A stretch of DNA of 64,000 nt from CAYTTA01 sp964440655. Lineage in GTDB: Bacteria > Bacteroidota > Rhodothermia > Balneolales > Balneolaceae. Below are positions 51,411 through 60,698 of this stretch, one piece after another. The stretch covers positions 13,485 through 77,484 of the forward strand of contig CAYTTA010000005.1 of assembly GCA_964440655.1 (NCBI GenBank), given 5' to 3'. The notes under the pieces are model-generated. The model had not been told where the DNA came from. It was given only the letters and a program-made list of their open reading frames with translations, and did not search any database. The position numbers and the translations under genes are program-made. Positions within the stretch are counted from its first letter, which is position 1. Each line of letters opens with the position of its first letter.

Positions 51411-53285
51411 TTGATTGCCTCCACGTTTTCGAATCTCTTTTCGAAGCCCGGATCAACCTGGTTCTGGATCGCTCTCCTCTGCGTGATCGCTTCTTCCTGT
51501 GCCACTCCGATTGCGCCCACAGGGGGACCGCCGGACCGGACACCCCCGGTCATCACCCGGACCGAGCCGGAGAGCGGAACGGTCCTGTTTGACGGACGGG
51601 AAGTCCGGATACACTTTTCCAAATTCATCAACCGCAACTCCCTGGCCAGAGCTCTCTCGATCGAGCCCGATCTGGCCATCCGCTATGACATCCGATGGCG
51701 GAGAAAATCCGTAGCGATCCGGTTCGACGAGCAGCTTCCCGAGAACACCACGATCATTGTAAAAATCGGACCGGACCTGCAGGATATGAGAGGCAACCGT
51801 CTGGTATCGGAGTTCTCTCTGGCGCTCTCGACCGGTCCCGAGATCGATGATGGAGTGGTGGAGGGGCGTGTCCGGCTTTCCGGAACCGGCGCAGGGGAGG
51901 CGGGGCAGCGTGTATTCCTATACCGGGAGCCTTTTGATCCGGACGAGAGGGCAAATTACATCGCCCAGACCGACACGGCCGGTCTCTTCCGCTTCACCCA
52001 CCTCTCGGCAGGAAGTTACAGGGCCATCTGGGTGGAGGACATAAACCGGAACCGGATCTGGGAGAGGGAACGGGAGTGGGCACAACCTTTTCATGACTCC
52101 ACATTCGTCCTTCCCCGGGAGGGCCAGGTGGATCTGGGAACCATCTACGTGCAGCGGCCCGATACCGTCCGACCCCGTCTAATGGGGGTGGGTCTTCTCT
52201 CCTCCGACCGGCTGCGGCTGCGATTTGATGAGGAGGTGTTCTGGGATGAGGAGTCGGTCATACATCTGCAGGATACGCTGGGAAGAACCTTTACGGAGGC
52301 GTTCCCCCTCTATGTGATTCCGGAGGATCCGATGATTGTCATGGCGCAGTCCCTCCTCTCTCTTCCCGAGGAGGAGATGTTCGTGCCGGTTCCGGAAGGC
52401 ATTGCCGATCAGTCGGGCAATCCCGTCCGGGTGGCGATGCAGCCCTTCCCCGGTTCGGCCCAGAGTGATACGTCCCGCCTGGAGATTATCGGGGACAACC
52501 TTCAGCCCGGGCTTTTTCCCGAAGAACCGGTGATCATCGGGTACAACAAGCTCATCGATGACCGGAACATTCTGGATTCCCTGAAGGTGGTGGAAGGAGA
52601 GCGTCTGCTGGAGGGATGGCCCAATGCCCGGGTGGAGCGGCACCGGCTGATCATCGAGCCGCCGGGTGAGTGGGAGGCAGGGGTGATCTATCAGATTCTG
52701 GCGTGGAATCCTGCGACCGAGAGGTTGCGTCCTTATGAACCTCTCATCTGGCACCGGAACCAATGGGGCTCTCTGGAAGTCTCTCTTGCCGACAGTGCCA
52801 ACCGGGAGGAACACTTTCTTACACTTTTTGATACGGAAGGGAAAATCCGGATAGATACGACCTTCGTGGGGGGGATCGAACTGGACCGGCTTCCGCCGTT
52901 GAACTACACGCTTTCGGTCTTTCGGGATATAAACGGATCGGGAGAGTGGGATTCCGGGAGCGTGATTCCCTTTGCGGCACCCGAACCCTATTTTGTCCGG
53001 CGCAATCTGCCGGTCCGGGCGGGTTTTACCTCCGAACTCTCCATTTCGTTTGATGATCAGTCGACGATTACGGGGAGCAGCCGTGAGGCTCCGCCGAACG
53101 GCCCGGCACAAGGACCACAGGAGCGCTCGCCGGGAGAACCACAGGAACGTTCGCCGGAACCGGGCGATATGCCCGGATTACCGGATGATTCCGGCGCTCC
53201 TGATGAATCGGTTGCACCGGAGCCAGGAGACAGGAACGGGACACAGGAGAAGGATCGGGCGGATCAGCCGCAATCGGAAGAGTGA
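51411..53285 (+). CDS. Ig-like (Big_5) domain lipoprotein
   Basis: About 624 residues from a TTG at 51411; the frame is open to 51180, but upstream residues do not look like a signal. WFWIALLCVIASSCATP is a lipoprotein signal with lipobox, and GGPPDRTPPVITRTEPESGTVL begins a bacterial Ig-like Big_5 domain common in Bacteroidota surface lipoproteins. Further beta-rich domains follow, including a carboxypeptidase-regulatory-like stretch (FRFTHLSAGSYRAIWVEDINRNRIWE). The last 70 residues are a low-complexity Pro/Glu/Gly tail with QERSPGEP / QERSPEPG duplicated. Function unknown. Confidence 0.75.
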   Translation: MIASTFSNLFSKPGSTWFWIALLCVIASSCATPIAPTGGPPDRTPPVITRTEPESGTVLFDGREVRIHFSKFINRNSLARALSIEPDLAIRYDIRWRRKSVAIRFDEQLPENTTIIVKIGPDLQDMRGNRLVSEFSLALSTGPEIDDGVVEGRVRLSGTGAGEAGQRVFLYREPFDPDERANYIAQTDTAGLFRFTHLSAGSYRAIWVEDINRNRIWEREREWAQPFHDSTFVLPREGQVDLGTIYVQRPDTVRPRLMGVGLLSSDRLRLRFDEEVFWDEESVIHLQDTLGRTFTEAFPLYVIPEDPMIVMAQSLLSLPEEEMFVPVPEGIADQSGNPVRVAMQPFPGSAQSDTSRLEIIGDNLQPGLFPEEPVIIGYNKLIDDRNILDSLKVVEGERLLEGWPNARVERHRLIIEPPGEWEAGVIYQILAWNPATERLRPYEPLIWHRNQWGSLEVSLADSANREEHFLTLFDTEGKIRIDTTFVGGIELDRLPPLNYTLSVFRDINGSGEWDSGSVIPFAAPEPYFVRRNLPVRAGFTSELSISFDDQSTITGSSREAPPNGPAQGPQERSPGEPQERSPEPGDMPGLPDDSGAPDESVAPEPGDRNGTQEKDRADQPQSEE

Positions 53286-53430
53286 ATGATTTCGGTTGCG
53301 GACGAATGGGCTGCGACGAATCGCCGCTGAACGGACGCTTCGTTCCTTCAGCGACCGGCTTGAAACCGGTCAGGACCTGATATCCCGGCCGGTGCGTAAA
53401 GGTATCGCATAAAAAGCGTGAAAAAAGGAA

Positions 53431-54114
53431 TCAGGTGCGGACGGAGAGTCTTCCTTTCATGCGCTGGGCATCGGGGAATTGAGGGCTGTCCGGATACTCT
53501 TCCAGAATGCGATCGAGCTGCTGCAGGGCCCTGTCCGACAGACCGGCCTCTTCAAAGGCCATCGCTGCCTGAAGCAGGTTGTAGGGAGTGGTTCGGTGGT
53601 TTTCGTTCCAGCCGGCGGCCTCTTCAAATTTTGCGGCTGCGGCTTCGTACTCTCCCAGTTCCGCAAGAATCACTCCATGCAGGGAGAGCGGTCCGACACC
53701 AAGGATTCCGGAGGGGACACGGAACCGTTCGATAAAGCGAAGCGCCTCATCCGGCTGTCCGAGATCGAGAGAGATCACTGCCGCGTAGTAGGAGGCCAGG
53801 TTTCCGGCACGGGTCCGGCTGAAGTTCTCTGAAATCTGAATGAAACCGGGGGTCAGTTCCCGGTCATCGCCATAAAGGGCCCGCTCCAGCTCCCCGGACC
53901 GGTAGTGCTCTTCGGCCATTCCGAGAAGGATCTCTGCACGGCTTTCAGAGCGATGGCTCATTACAAACCATCCGATGATCAATCCGATGGCCAGGACCAC
54001 CCCGATCCCGGTGCCCCAGACGACACCCTTGTTGTTGCGGTAGTAGTGGATGAATCGGGAAGAATACTCAAGGAGCGCATCGTGCTCCAGATTTTCAGTG
54101 CTGGCTCTGCTCAT
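53431..54114 (-). CDS. Membrane-anchored TPR protein (YfgM-like)
   Basis: 227 residues. Cytoplasmic N-terminus, one membrane segment at 32-51 (VWGTGIGVVLAIGLIIGWFV), then TPR-like helical repeats (AEILLGMAEEHYRSGELERAL, YEAAAAKFEEAAGWNENH, GLSDRALQQLDRILEEYPDSPQF). Related proteins sit at the Sec translocon or in outer-membrane assembly; here it is only likely. It lies 76 bp upstream of nothing on its strand and is separate from lolD. 53286-53430 shows only a small GCTGAA/TTCAGC hairpin. Confidence 0.75.
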   Translation of the reverse strand: MSRASTENLEHDALLEYSSRFIHYYRNNKGVVWGTGIGVVLAIGLIIGWFVMSHRSESRAEILLGMAEEHYRSGELERALYGDDRELTPGFIQISENFSRTRAGNLASYYAAVISLDLGQPDEALRFIERFRVPSGILGVGPLSLHGVILAELGEYEAAAAKFEEAAGWNENHRTTPYNLLQAAMAFEEAGLSDRALQQLDRILEEYPDSPQFPDAQRMKGRLSVRT

Positions 54115-54190
54115 AGATCAAACGGAATCCTGTTGTTTAAGGCGCAAAAGTTATCATTAGTTTTGGAATTAAACCAAGAGAATTGAGCCG

Positions 54191-54889
54191 CTACCGCTCC
54201 AGAGGATAGAGGGTTCCCTGACGAAGTTCCAGGGTGCGGTCGCACCGCGAGGCGATCTCTTTTTCATGGGTGATGAGAACGAGCGCCACCTGTTCACTCT
54301 CCCTCAGTTCGATCAGCTGGTCCAGAACCGCGTGGGTGTTCGCCTCATCCAGGTTTCCGGTCGGCTCATCGGCGAGTATGAGGGAGGGGCGGTTCATCAG
54401 CGCCCGGGCGATGGCCACCCGCTGCTGCTCTCCCCCGGAAAGCCTGGAGGGGCGGTGGCCGGTCCGTTCGCTCAGTCCCATCCGTTCAAGCAGCTCTTCG
54501 GCCCGGTTGCGTGCCTCGGAGACCGGGACCCCTGCGATAAGGGCCGGCATGTAGACATTCTCCAGGGCGGTGAATTCAGGGAGCAGATGATGAAACTGGA
54601 AGACAAATCCCACCTGCCGGTTGCGCTCAACGGCCAGTTTGTCCGGGTTCCAGTCGAAGATGGGACAGCCGTTCCAGAAGACCTGGCCCGAATCGGGGTG
54701 ATCCAGCCCGCCCAGGATATGGAGCAGGGTGCTCTTTCCGCTGCCGCTCGAACCGACAATGGCAACCATTTCGGAGCGGGCGACCTTCAGGTCGACCGAC
54801 TGCAGGATTTTCAGGGTTCCGTTTTCCGAACTGGAAGGAAAGGTTTTCCGGATGCCGGCGGCTTCCAGGACAGGAGTCTGTGAGGACAT
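54191..54889 (-). CDS. LolD-type ABC transporter ATPase
   Basis: 232 residues from the ATG at 54889, which overlaps the stop of the ymdB-type gene as TGATG. Walker A GSSGSGKST, Q-loop FQFHHLLPEFTALENV, signature LSGGEQQRVAIARAL, Walker B LILADEPTGNLD and the switch His (ITHEKE) are intact. The FQFHHLLPEF form is typical of LolD, which powers lipoprotein release. Its likely permease is at 27456-28685. MacB-type ATPases are the alternative. Confidence 0.88.
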   Translation of the reverse strand: MSSQTPVLEAAGIRKTFPSSSENGTLKILQSVDLKVARSEMVAIVGSSGSGKSTLLHILGGLDHPDSGQVFWNGCPIFDWNPDKLAVERNRQVGFVFQFHHLLPEFTALENVYMPALIAGVPVSEARNRAEELLERMGLSERTGHRPSRLSGGEQQRVAIARALMNRPSLILADEPTGNLDEANTHAVLDQLIELRESEQVALVLITHEKEIASRCDRTLELRQGTLYPLER

Positions 54890-55701
54890 CACTCTCGGGT
54901 GGTTTTGAACGAAGGATAGATCACCGGTTCGATCCGGAGGCAACGACCCTTCTCCGCATCGATGGTGGCCGCCACTCCACAGATCCGGTTGTCACCATCG
55001 GCCGTTTTGTGGCGCTGGGGAGTAGCACGGGTAAACCGGAGGATGGCGGTCTTTTTGTCCATTCCGATCACCGAGTCGAACGATCCGGTCATTCCGGCAT
55101 CGGTGATGAAGCCGGTTCCGCCCGGCAGGATCCGTGCATCGTTGGTCGGTACATGGGTGTGTGTACCGATAAAGAGAGAGACCCTGGAGTCGAGGGTCCA
55201 GGCCAGAGCCATCTTTTCCGCGGTCGCCTCCGCATGAAAATCGACCAGGATGAGCGGGGTCTGCTGCCGGATCTTCTCGACCAGCCGCTCTGCGGCGGTA
55301 AAGGGATCGTCGATGGGAGGCAGATAAGTGCGCCCCTGCAGATTGATCACTGCAAAAGGAACCCCTATACCGGGCACTTCCCGAATGCAGTAGCCGAATC
55401 CCGGATTGCCTTTCGGGTAGTTGTAGGGGCGCAGAAGATGGGGATCCTCCTTCATGTAGGGAAAGATCATCCACTTGTCAAAAGAGTGGTTTCCCCCCGT
55501 AATAACATGAACCCCAAGCGAGTAGAGGGTCTTGACGATCTCTTCGTTCACTCCCCGCCCTTCGTGGGAGTTTTCGGCGTTGGCCACAACAAAATCGGCC
55601 TCATGCTTCCGGATCAGACCCGGAAGCAGCGTTTCCAGAAGTGAAAGGCCCGGCTGGCCGACAATATCTGCAATGAACAGGACACGAATCTCTTTCGCCA
55701 T
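54889..55701 (-). CDS. YmdB family metallophosphoesterase
   Basis: 270 residues of the TIGR00282 family (cyclic-nucleotide phosphodiesterase YmdB in Bacillus). LFIADIVGQPG, VANAENSHEGRG, ITGGNHSFDKW, VDFHAEATAEK and GTHTHVPTNDA supply the two-metal site. It is coupled to the lolD-type gene by overlap and follows zapA by 27 bp. Confidence 0.9.
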   Translation of the reverse strand: MAKEIRVLFIADIVGQPGLSLLETLLPGLIRKHEADFVVANAENSHEGRGVNEEIVKTLYSLGVHVITGGNHSFDKWMIFPYMKEDPHLLRPYNYPKGNPGFGYCIREVPGIGVPFAVINLQGRTYLPPIDDPFTAAERLVEKIRQQTPLILVDFHAEATAEKMALAWTLDSRVSLFIGTHTHVPTNDARILPGGTGFITDAGMTGSFDSVIGMDKKTAILRFTRATPQRHKTADGDNRICGVAATIDAEKGRCLRIEPVIYPSFKTTRE

Positions 55702-55728
55702 CAGGTTTTTTCAGCCGTAGGAAATGGA

Positions 55729-56019
55729 TTAGGGAATCTCCTTGAGCAGGTCTTCAAGACGTTCATTCACCTGTCGGAGCACCCGGGTTTCGTCTGCCGG
55801 CTGCGCTTCAAGCTTCTTTCGCAGCTCCATCATCTCTTCGGCAATGCTCAGTGCGGCCAGAACCATGATCGTCGTCTCCGGCTGCTGGGTCAGTTCACGC
55901 CGGTAGAGCCGGAATTTTTCATCCACAAACCGGGCGATCTGCTGCATGTTCTCCACCTCATTCGCCGCAACCTTGAGGGGATACTGCTTTCCCATGATGG
56001 TGACTTTGATTGACTGCAT
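55729..56019 (-). CDS. zapA: Cell division protein ZapA
   Basis: 96 residues. KVTIMGKQYPLKVAANEVENMQQIARFVDEKF is the ZapA head; a long coiled coil follows. ZapA bundles FtsZ filaments at mid-cell. The ATG at 56019 overlaps the stop of the preceding coiled-coil gene (TGATG); a GTG one codon earlier is also possible. This end of the pheT operon is a common place for zapA. Confidence 0.9.
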   Translation of the reverse strand: MQSIKVTIMGKQYPLKVAANEVENMQQIARFVDEKFRLYRRELTQQPETTIMVLAALSIAEEMMELRKKLEAQPADETRVLRQVNERLEDLLKEIP

Positions 56020-56288
56020 CACGTTCCCTTCAGATGTTCGTCAATTCGGGCGATCAGCCCGTTGATCCGGTTCTTCAGGGCGATCCGCTCCGGATCCCGG
56101 AGAACGGACAAGGGATCGGAAGCCTTTTGCTGCAACTCCTGCAGCTCGGCTTTCAACCGGTCGTTCTCCCTGGAAAGAGCGTCTTTCTCCTCTCTGAGCC
56201 TCTGCATCTCCAGTTGAATCCTGGCTACGAGTTGATTGAATCGCTCGAACTGTGGATTTGCTGAACTCACAGACTGTTTCGTTTTCAA
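56019..56288 (-). CDS. Small coiled-coil protein between pheT and zapA
   Basis: 89 residues, nearly all predicted coiled coil (about 14-60: FNQLVARIQLEMQRLREEKD, RENDRLKAELQELQQK), then a short basic helix region. It overlaps pheT by ATGA and zapA by TGATG, so three genes are translated as a chain. Position and form suggest a ZapB-like or other divisome partner of ZapA; no family is recognised with certainty. Confidence 0.8.
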   Translation of the reverse strand: MKTKQSVSSANPQFERFNQLVARIQLEMQRLREEKDALSRENDRLKAELQELQQKASDPLSVLRDPERIALKNRINGLIARIDEHLKGT

Positions 56289-58708
56289 GAACGCAATATG
56301 GCTCCCATTTCCTGACCGAGAACCCGGGTGACACTCTTGACGATAGGGTCTACATCCTTGATGTTCAATGTTTTATTACGATCTATAAAAGTAAGCCTAA
56401 AAGCAATACTTTTTTTCCCTTCGTCCAGGGGTTCCCCCTGGTAGACATCAAACACTTCCAGGCTGTGAAGCGCCTCTCCGGCCGTCTGCCGGATCCGGTC
56501 GGCCACCTCTCCGGCCGGGATCGCATCATCCATGATGTAAGCCACATCATATTCAAAAACGGGGAAACGGGAAACTTTCCGGTAGGAGTGCCCGTCCACC
56601 CCATAACCGGAGGCGTGAAGAAGGGTCAGGTCCACTTCAGCGGCATAGGCAGGCAGTTCGATGTCGTATTTCTCCGCAATCGGCTCGGGAACAGCAAGAA
56701 GCAGGGCCACCCGGTTTCCGTCCAGCCAGTATTCGAGCTGCTCCGGTCGTGCCGGGTCGAGGCGGGTCTGCATCCGATTTCGCAACCCGGTTTTTGACAG
56801 AAAGGCCTCGAGATCCTCTTTCAGATCGAATATAGTATAAAGTTCCGCCTTGCCTCTCCAGTCCTCCGTTTTGCGGTAACCGCAGATCCCCATCAGCAGC
56901 TTGCTGTGCTCCTCTATCCCGTCGATCCAGGTGCCTTTGCCGCTCTTCCGGTAAGTTCGGCCGATCTCGAAAAAGCGGATCTGTGTGGCGTTCCGGTTCA
57001 GGTTGAACTGCAGCGCCTTGAGGTAGCCGGAGAGAAGGGTGCTTCGCAGGGTTGTCGCATCGGCCGAAACCGGATTGAGAGTGCGGATCTGTGCCTCCTT
57101 CTCGCTGAACAGGCTCTCCTCCTCATCGGAGAGCAGCGAGTTGGTGGCGATCTCCCGGAATCTCAGGGAGGTGGCGATCTGCCGGGTTCTCTGATGCATC
57201 TGCTCCCAGGCATTCAGGGGAGAGGGATTCAGAAAGGGGACGCTTTCAGGGGCCGGAATGTTGTTGTAGTCGAAGATTCGTCCCACTTCCTCGATCAGAT
57301 CCACCTCCCGCATCACATCGGGGCGGAAGGTGGGGACGCGGCACTCCACCACTCCGTTTCCGGCGGGGGTAGTTTCGAACTCCAGCCGGTTGAGGATGGC
57401 GATCGCCTCCGACTCCTCCAGAGCCGTTCCCAGAAGCGCATTGAGACGTTCGATCCGGAGTGGAATCTGCAGCGGCTCGGCGGGAGAGGGGTACTCATCC
57501 CGGTATCCTGTAACGATCTCTCCGCCAGCAAGTTCAGCGATCAGCTTCGCTGCGCGTAAGCAGGCTGCCAGGGTGATTTCGGGGTCGGTGCCCCGTTCAT
57601 ATCGGTAGGAGGCATCACTCTGCAGATGGATCGACCGGGAGGCGCGTCGGATGGAGGAGGGGTCGAAGCAGGCGCTTTCGATCAGCACGGTCCGGGTCTG
57701 CCCGGTCACTTCCGAATCGGCTCCACCCATGATTCCCGCCAGCGCCACCGGTCCTTCACCATCACAGATGAAGAGTGTGCCGGCGGGGACGGTCCGTTCC
57801 ACATCATCGAGCGTTCTGAATTTCCGGTCCGTGTCGTAGTGACGCACCACGATCCTGTCTCCGCGGATCTTGTCGAAGTCAAAGGCATGGAGGGGCTGCC
57901 CCAGCTCATGCAGGATGAAGTTGGTGATGTCCACAACATTGTTGATCGGGCGCAGTCCGATCGCCTGGAGCTTCTCTTTAAGCCAGGAGGGGGATTCTGC
58001 GACCGTGACGTTCCGCACCATCATGGCGGTGTAGCGGCGGCACTGCAGGGTGTCCTTGATCTGAAGATCGAGAAGCTCCTGAATCTCACCTTCCTGCTCC
58101 GGCAGGGGATCCTGATGAGCAGGGTGGTTGATCCCGCGGTTCAATACGGCTCCCAGATCCCGGGCAACCCCGACATGACAGGCCGCATCGGGCCGGTTGG
58201 GAGTCAGACCAATCTCAAATACCGTATCTCGGCTCTGACCGAGCGCATCGGAGAGTGGCAGGCCGGCAGCAAGTCCCGCATCCAGGACCATGATCCCCGA
58301 GTGATCCCCTCCAATACCCAGCTCCGCCTGCGAACAGATCATTCCTTCAGAGACCTCTCCCCTCAATTTGGCTTTCCGGATCTTCAGGCGGGAGCCGTCC
58401 GGCCCGGCGACGGGTAGCGTGGCACCGATGGTGGCCACCGGAACTTTCTGGCCGGCTGCGACATTGTCCGCGCCGCAGACAATCTGCACCTGACGCTCTC
58501 CAAGATCGACCTGGCAGAGACGCAGCCGGTCGGCTGAAGGGTGCGGGGCTACCGAGAGCACTTCACCGACCACGAATCCTTCCAGATCGGGACCGATGCT
58601 TTCCAGTTCTTCCACTTCGAGCCCCACCAGTGTAAGCCGCTCTGCGGTCTCCTCGGGAGTGAGGTCGGTATCAATGTAATCCTTGAGCCAGTTGTAAGAG
58701 ATCTTCAT
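56285..58708 (-). CDS. pheT: Phenylalanyl-tRNA synthetase beta subunit
   Basis: 807 residues, full length. N-terminal EMAP-type tRNA-binding domain (VGEVLSVAPHPSADRLRLCQVDLG), B3/B4 editing domain (RRYTAMMVRNV, INNVVDITNFILHELGQPLHAFDFDKI), B5 domain, and C-terminal FDX-ACB anticodon domain (FPVFEYDVAYIMDD). It follows pheS by 79 bp and overlaps the coiled-coil gene. Confidence 0.98.
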   Translation of the reverse strand: MKISYNWLKDYIDTDLTPEETAERLTLVGLEVEELESIGPDLEGFVVGEVLSVAPHPSADRLRLCQVDLGERQVQIVCGADNVAAGQKVPVATIGATLPVAGPDGSRLKIRKAKLRGEVSEGMICSQAELGIGGDHSGIMVLDAGLAAGLPLSDALGQSRDTVFEIGLTPNRPDAACHVGVARDLGAVLNRGINHPAHQDPLPEQEGEIQELLDLQIKDTLQCRRYTAMMVRNVTVAESPSWLKEKLQAIGLRPINNVVDITNFILHELGQPLHAFDFDKIRGDRIVVRHYDTDRKFRTLDDVERTVPAGTLFICDGEGPVALAGIMGGADSEVTGQTRTVLIESACFDPSSIRRASRSIHLQSDASYRYERGTDPEITLAACLRAAKLIAELAGGEIVTGYRDEYPSPAEPLQIPLRIERLNALLGTALEESEAIAILNRLEFETTPAGNGVVECRVPTFRPDVMREVDLIEEVGRIFDYNNIPAPESVPFLNPSPLNAWEQMHQRTRQIATSLRFREIATNSLLSDEEESLFSEKEAQIRTLNPVSADATTLRSTLLSGYLKALQFNLNRNATQIRFFEIGRTYRKSGKGTWIDGIEEHSKLLMGICGYRKTEDWRGKAELYTIFDLKEDLEAFLSKTGLRNRMQTRLDPARPEQLEYWLDGNRVALLLAVPEPIAEKYDIELPAYAAEVDLTLLHASGYGVDGHSYRKVSRFPVFEYDVAYIMDDAIPAGEVADRIRQTAGEALHSLEVFDVYQGEPLDEGKKSIAFRLTFIDRNKTLNIKDVDPIVKSVTRVLGQEMGAILRS

Positions 58709-58787
58709 GTTCTGCGTCCTGTACGCTCTTCACTAGTTTCATTCGGCTTCATCCGGTTCCGGATTCCCGCAACGGGAGTAAAAAGGT

Positions 58788-59795
58788 CTAGCCGGAGAAC
58801 TGTTGCAGGAACCGGATGTCGTTCTCATAAAGCGTCCGGATGTCATCGATTCCGTAGCGCAGCATGGCGAGCCGGTCCACACCCATTCCGAAGGCGTAGC
58901 CGGTGGTTGCCTCCGGATCGAGACCGCACGCTTCGAAAACCTGCGGATCGACCATACCCGCCCCGAGAACCTCCAGCCATTGACCGCTCTTCTGCGATCC
59001 CCACCAGACATCCATCTCGATACTGGGTTCCGTAAAGGGAAAGAAGGAGGGGCGGACACGGTAGCGGACCCCGCTGCCGTACATCATTTTCGCAAAGGTG
59101 ACCAGTGTCTCGATCAGCTCACCCATTGTCACATGGCGGTCCACGTAAAGTCCTTCCATCTGGTTGAACTGGAAATAGGACTTGGCCGTTACCGCCTCAT
59201 TGCGGAATACCCTGCCCGGAATGACGGAACGGATCGGAGGCTTTTTCTCTTTCATGAGCCGGATCTGGACCGGAGAGGTGTGCGTACGCATCACCAGGTC
59301 CTCACCGGACTCCTCTCCCTTCCGGATAAAAAAGGTGTCCTGCATGTCCCGGGCGGGATGGTCCGGTGGAAAATTAAGAGCGGTGAAGTTGTGGAAATCA
59401 TCCTCGATTTCCGGCCCATCCGCCACATCAAAGCCCAGTCGGAGAAAGATCTCCTTCAGCTCGTTGAGCGTAAGGGTAAGGGGGTGCAGAGAGCCGGAAG
59501 GGGCGGGCGGAACCGGAATGGAGAGATCTTCGGCGGCACGGATGCCGCTCTTCTCTTTCTGTCTCAGCGCGGCCTGACCGTCGCGGAACCGGGTTTCTGC
59601 AAGCTGTTTCAGTTCGTTCATCAGCTGGCCGACCCGTGCCCGTTCCTCTGCGGGGACCTCTTTCATCCGGCTGAATAGTGTCGGGATGGCCCCCTTGCGG
59701 GAGAGGTATTTCAACCGGTAGGATTCAAGGCTTTCACTGTCGGAAAGGTCGGCCTGTTCAATCTCGCTGCGGAGCTGTTCGATCTCGGAAATCAT
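58788..59795 (-). CDS. pheS: Phenylalanyl-tRNA synthetase alpha subunit
   Basis: 335 residues. Coiled-coil N-terminal arm (about 1-80), then the class II core: HPLTLTLNELKEIFLRLGFDVADGPEIE, DTFFI, LMRTHTSPVQIR with motif 2 GRVFRNEAVTAKSYFQFNQMEG, and motif 3 GYAFGMGVDRLAML. Catalyses Phe-tRNA formation with PheT. A terminator that may act as an attenuator lies 30-90 bp upstream. Confidence 0.98.
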   Translation of the reverse strand: MISEIEQLRSEIEQADLSDSESLESYRLKYLSRKGAIPTLFSRMKEVPAEERARVGQLMNELKQLAETRFRDGQAALRQKEKSGIRAAEDLSIPVPPAPSGSLHPLTLTLNELKEIFLRLGFDVADGPEIEDDFHNFTALNFPPDHPARDMQDTFFIRKGEESGEDLVMRTHTSPVQIRLMKEKKPPIRSVIPGRVFRNEAVTAKSYFQFNQMEGLYVDRHVTMGELIETLVTFAKMMYGSGVRYRVRPSFFPFTEPSIEMDVWWGSQKSGQWLEVLGAGMVDPQVFEACGLDPEATTGYAFGMGVDRLAMLRYGIDDIRTLYENDIRFLQQFSG

Positions 59796-59824
59796 TGGCT
59801 GTGGAGTGTTTCAGGCGGTAGATG

Positions 59825-59887
59825 TTACTTTTTTTGCCAGGCAAAAAAAAACCGGCACCCCTGTATAGGAGATATGCCGGTTTTCAT
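59825..59887 (-). CDS. Possible pheST leader peptide inside a terminator
   Basis: A 20-codon ORF (59887-59825, ATG to TAA) with AGGA five nt upstream, containing CRFFFAW: three consecutive Phe codons. The site matches the pheM leader of enterobacteria in place and Phe content. The three TTT codons are also the T run of a terminator (59848-59884), so they may be coincidental; the call is tentative. Confidence 0.35.
   Translation of the reverse strand: MKTGISPIQGCRFFFAWQKK
59842..59884 (-). terminator. Terminator or attenuator between rplT and pheS
   Basis: On the minus strand AAAACCGGCA, a 17-nt loop, TGCCGGTTTT and further Ts (59884-59842). The stem is 10 bp. A complementary A run just downstream (59834-59828) could pair with the T run instead. 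It probably lowers pheST relative to the ribosomal genes. Confidence 0.85.
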
Positions 59888-59908
59888 ATCCTTCCTGGTA
59901 AGAGGGCG

Positions 59909-60256
59909 CTAGCCTACGGCATCCTTTACGATGGCCGCAAACGTGTCGGGATCGTGCACCGCAATATCTGCGAGCATCTTCCGGTTCAGCTCGATGTTCT
60001 TCTCTTTCAGAGCATGCATCAGCCGGGCATAAGTGGTCCCGTTCAGTCTGGCGGCAGCGTTAATCCGTATAATCCAAAGCTTCCGGAATTCTCTTTTACG
60101 AACTTTCCGATCGCGGTACTGGTACTGAAGACCTTTTTCGACCGCGTTCTTGGCAATGGTATAAACGTTTTTCCGTTTGCCCCAGTAACCTTTCGCCTGA
60201 TCGAGGATCTTTCGGCGACGGCGACGGGAAGCCACAACATTTCGTGAACGTGGCAT
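59909..60256 (-). CDS. rplT: 50S ribosomal protein L20
   Basis: 115 residues, basic. MPRSRNVVASRRRRRKILDQAKGYWGKRKNVY opens the long RNA-binding N-terminal tail; LWIIRINAAARLNG and the globular C-terminal domain follow. In several bacteria L20 represses its own operon. It lies 166 bp after rpmI. Confidence 0.98.
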   Translation of the reverse strand: MPRSRNVVASRRRRRKILDQAKGYWGKRKNVYTIAKNAVEKGLQYQYRDRKVRKREFRKLWIIRINAAARLNGTTYARLMHALKEKNIELNRKMLADIAVHDPDTFAAIVKDAVG

Positions 60257-60422
60257 TTTCTAAACGTTTAAAGGTTGGTGTTGAGTGAAGTTTTTTTCAA
60301 GCAGTAACGAGCAGGCGCTTGCCCGGATCCGGGAAAACAATCTGTCACGATGGTGAAAATCGTTCAGGTTTTTGTTCACGTTCCGGGCAGTAACCGACAG
60401 GGGACCGGTAAGAAAGATACGG

Positions 60423-60620
60423 TCAGCTGTAGGGGAGCATCTCCTTTACACCCTGCAGATCGCTGGGATGCACCAGTGCAGCCTGGCCGAGATGCCGTTT
60501 CCGCTTGCTGGTCTTTTTGGTCAGAATGTGACGCTTGTTCGCTTTACGCCGCATGATCTTGCCGGATCCGGTGACTTTGAAGCGTTTTTTCGCGCCACTT
60601 TTGGTTTTCATTTTGGGCAT
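60423..60620 (-). CDS. rpmI: 50S ribosomal protein L35
   Basis: 65 residues from the ATG at 60620. MPKMKTKSGAKKRFKVTGSGKIMRRKANKRHIL is diagnostic. A longer frame to 60698 is rejected. The order infC-rpmI-rplT is conserved. Confidence 0.98.
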   Translation of the reverse strand: MPKMKTKSGAKKRFKVTGSGKIMRRKANKRHILTKKTSKRKRHLGQAALVHPSDLQGVKEMLPYS

Positions 60621-60698
60621 GGTGATCTCCTCTGTGTCTGTAGATCGAGGGAAAATCCTCAAGACTCGAAATATAAAGGATCTCCGGCTGTATAACAA

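Noticed and set aside
53286..53430. Terminator between the Ig-like and TPR genes
   Set aside because: GCTGAA/TTCAGC and ACCGG/CCGGT hairpins are short and lack T runs on either strand.
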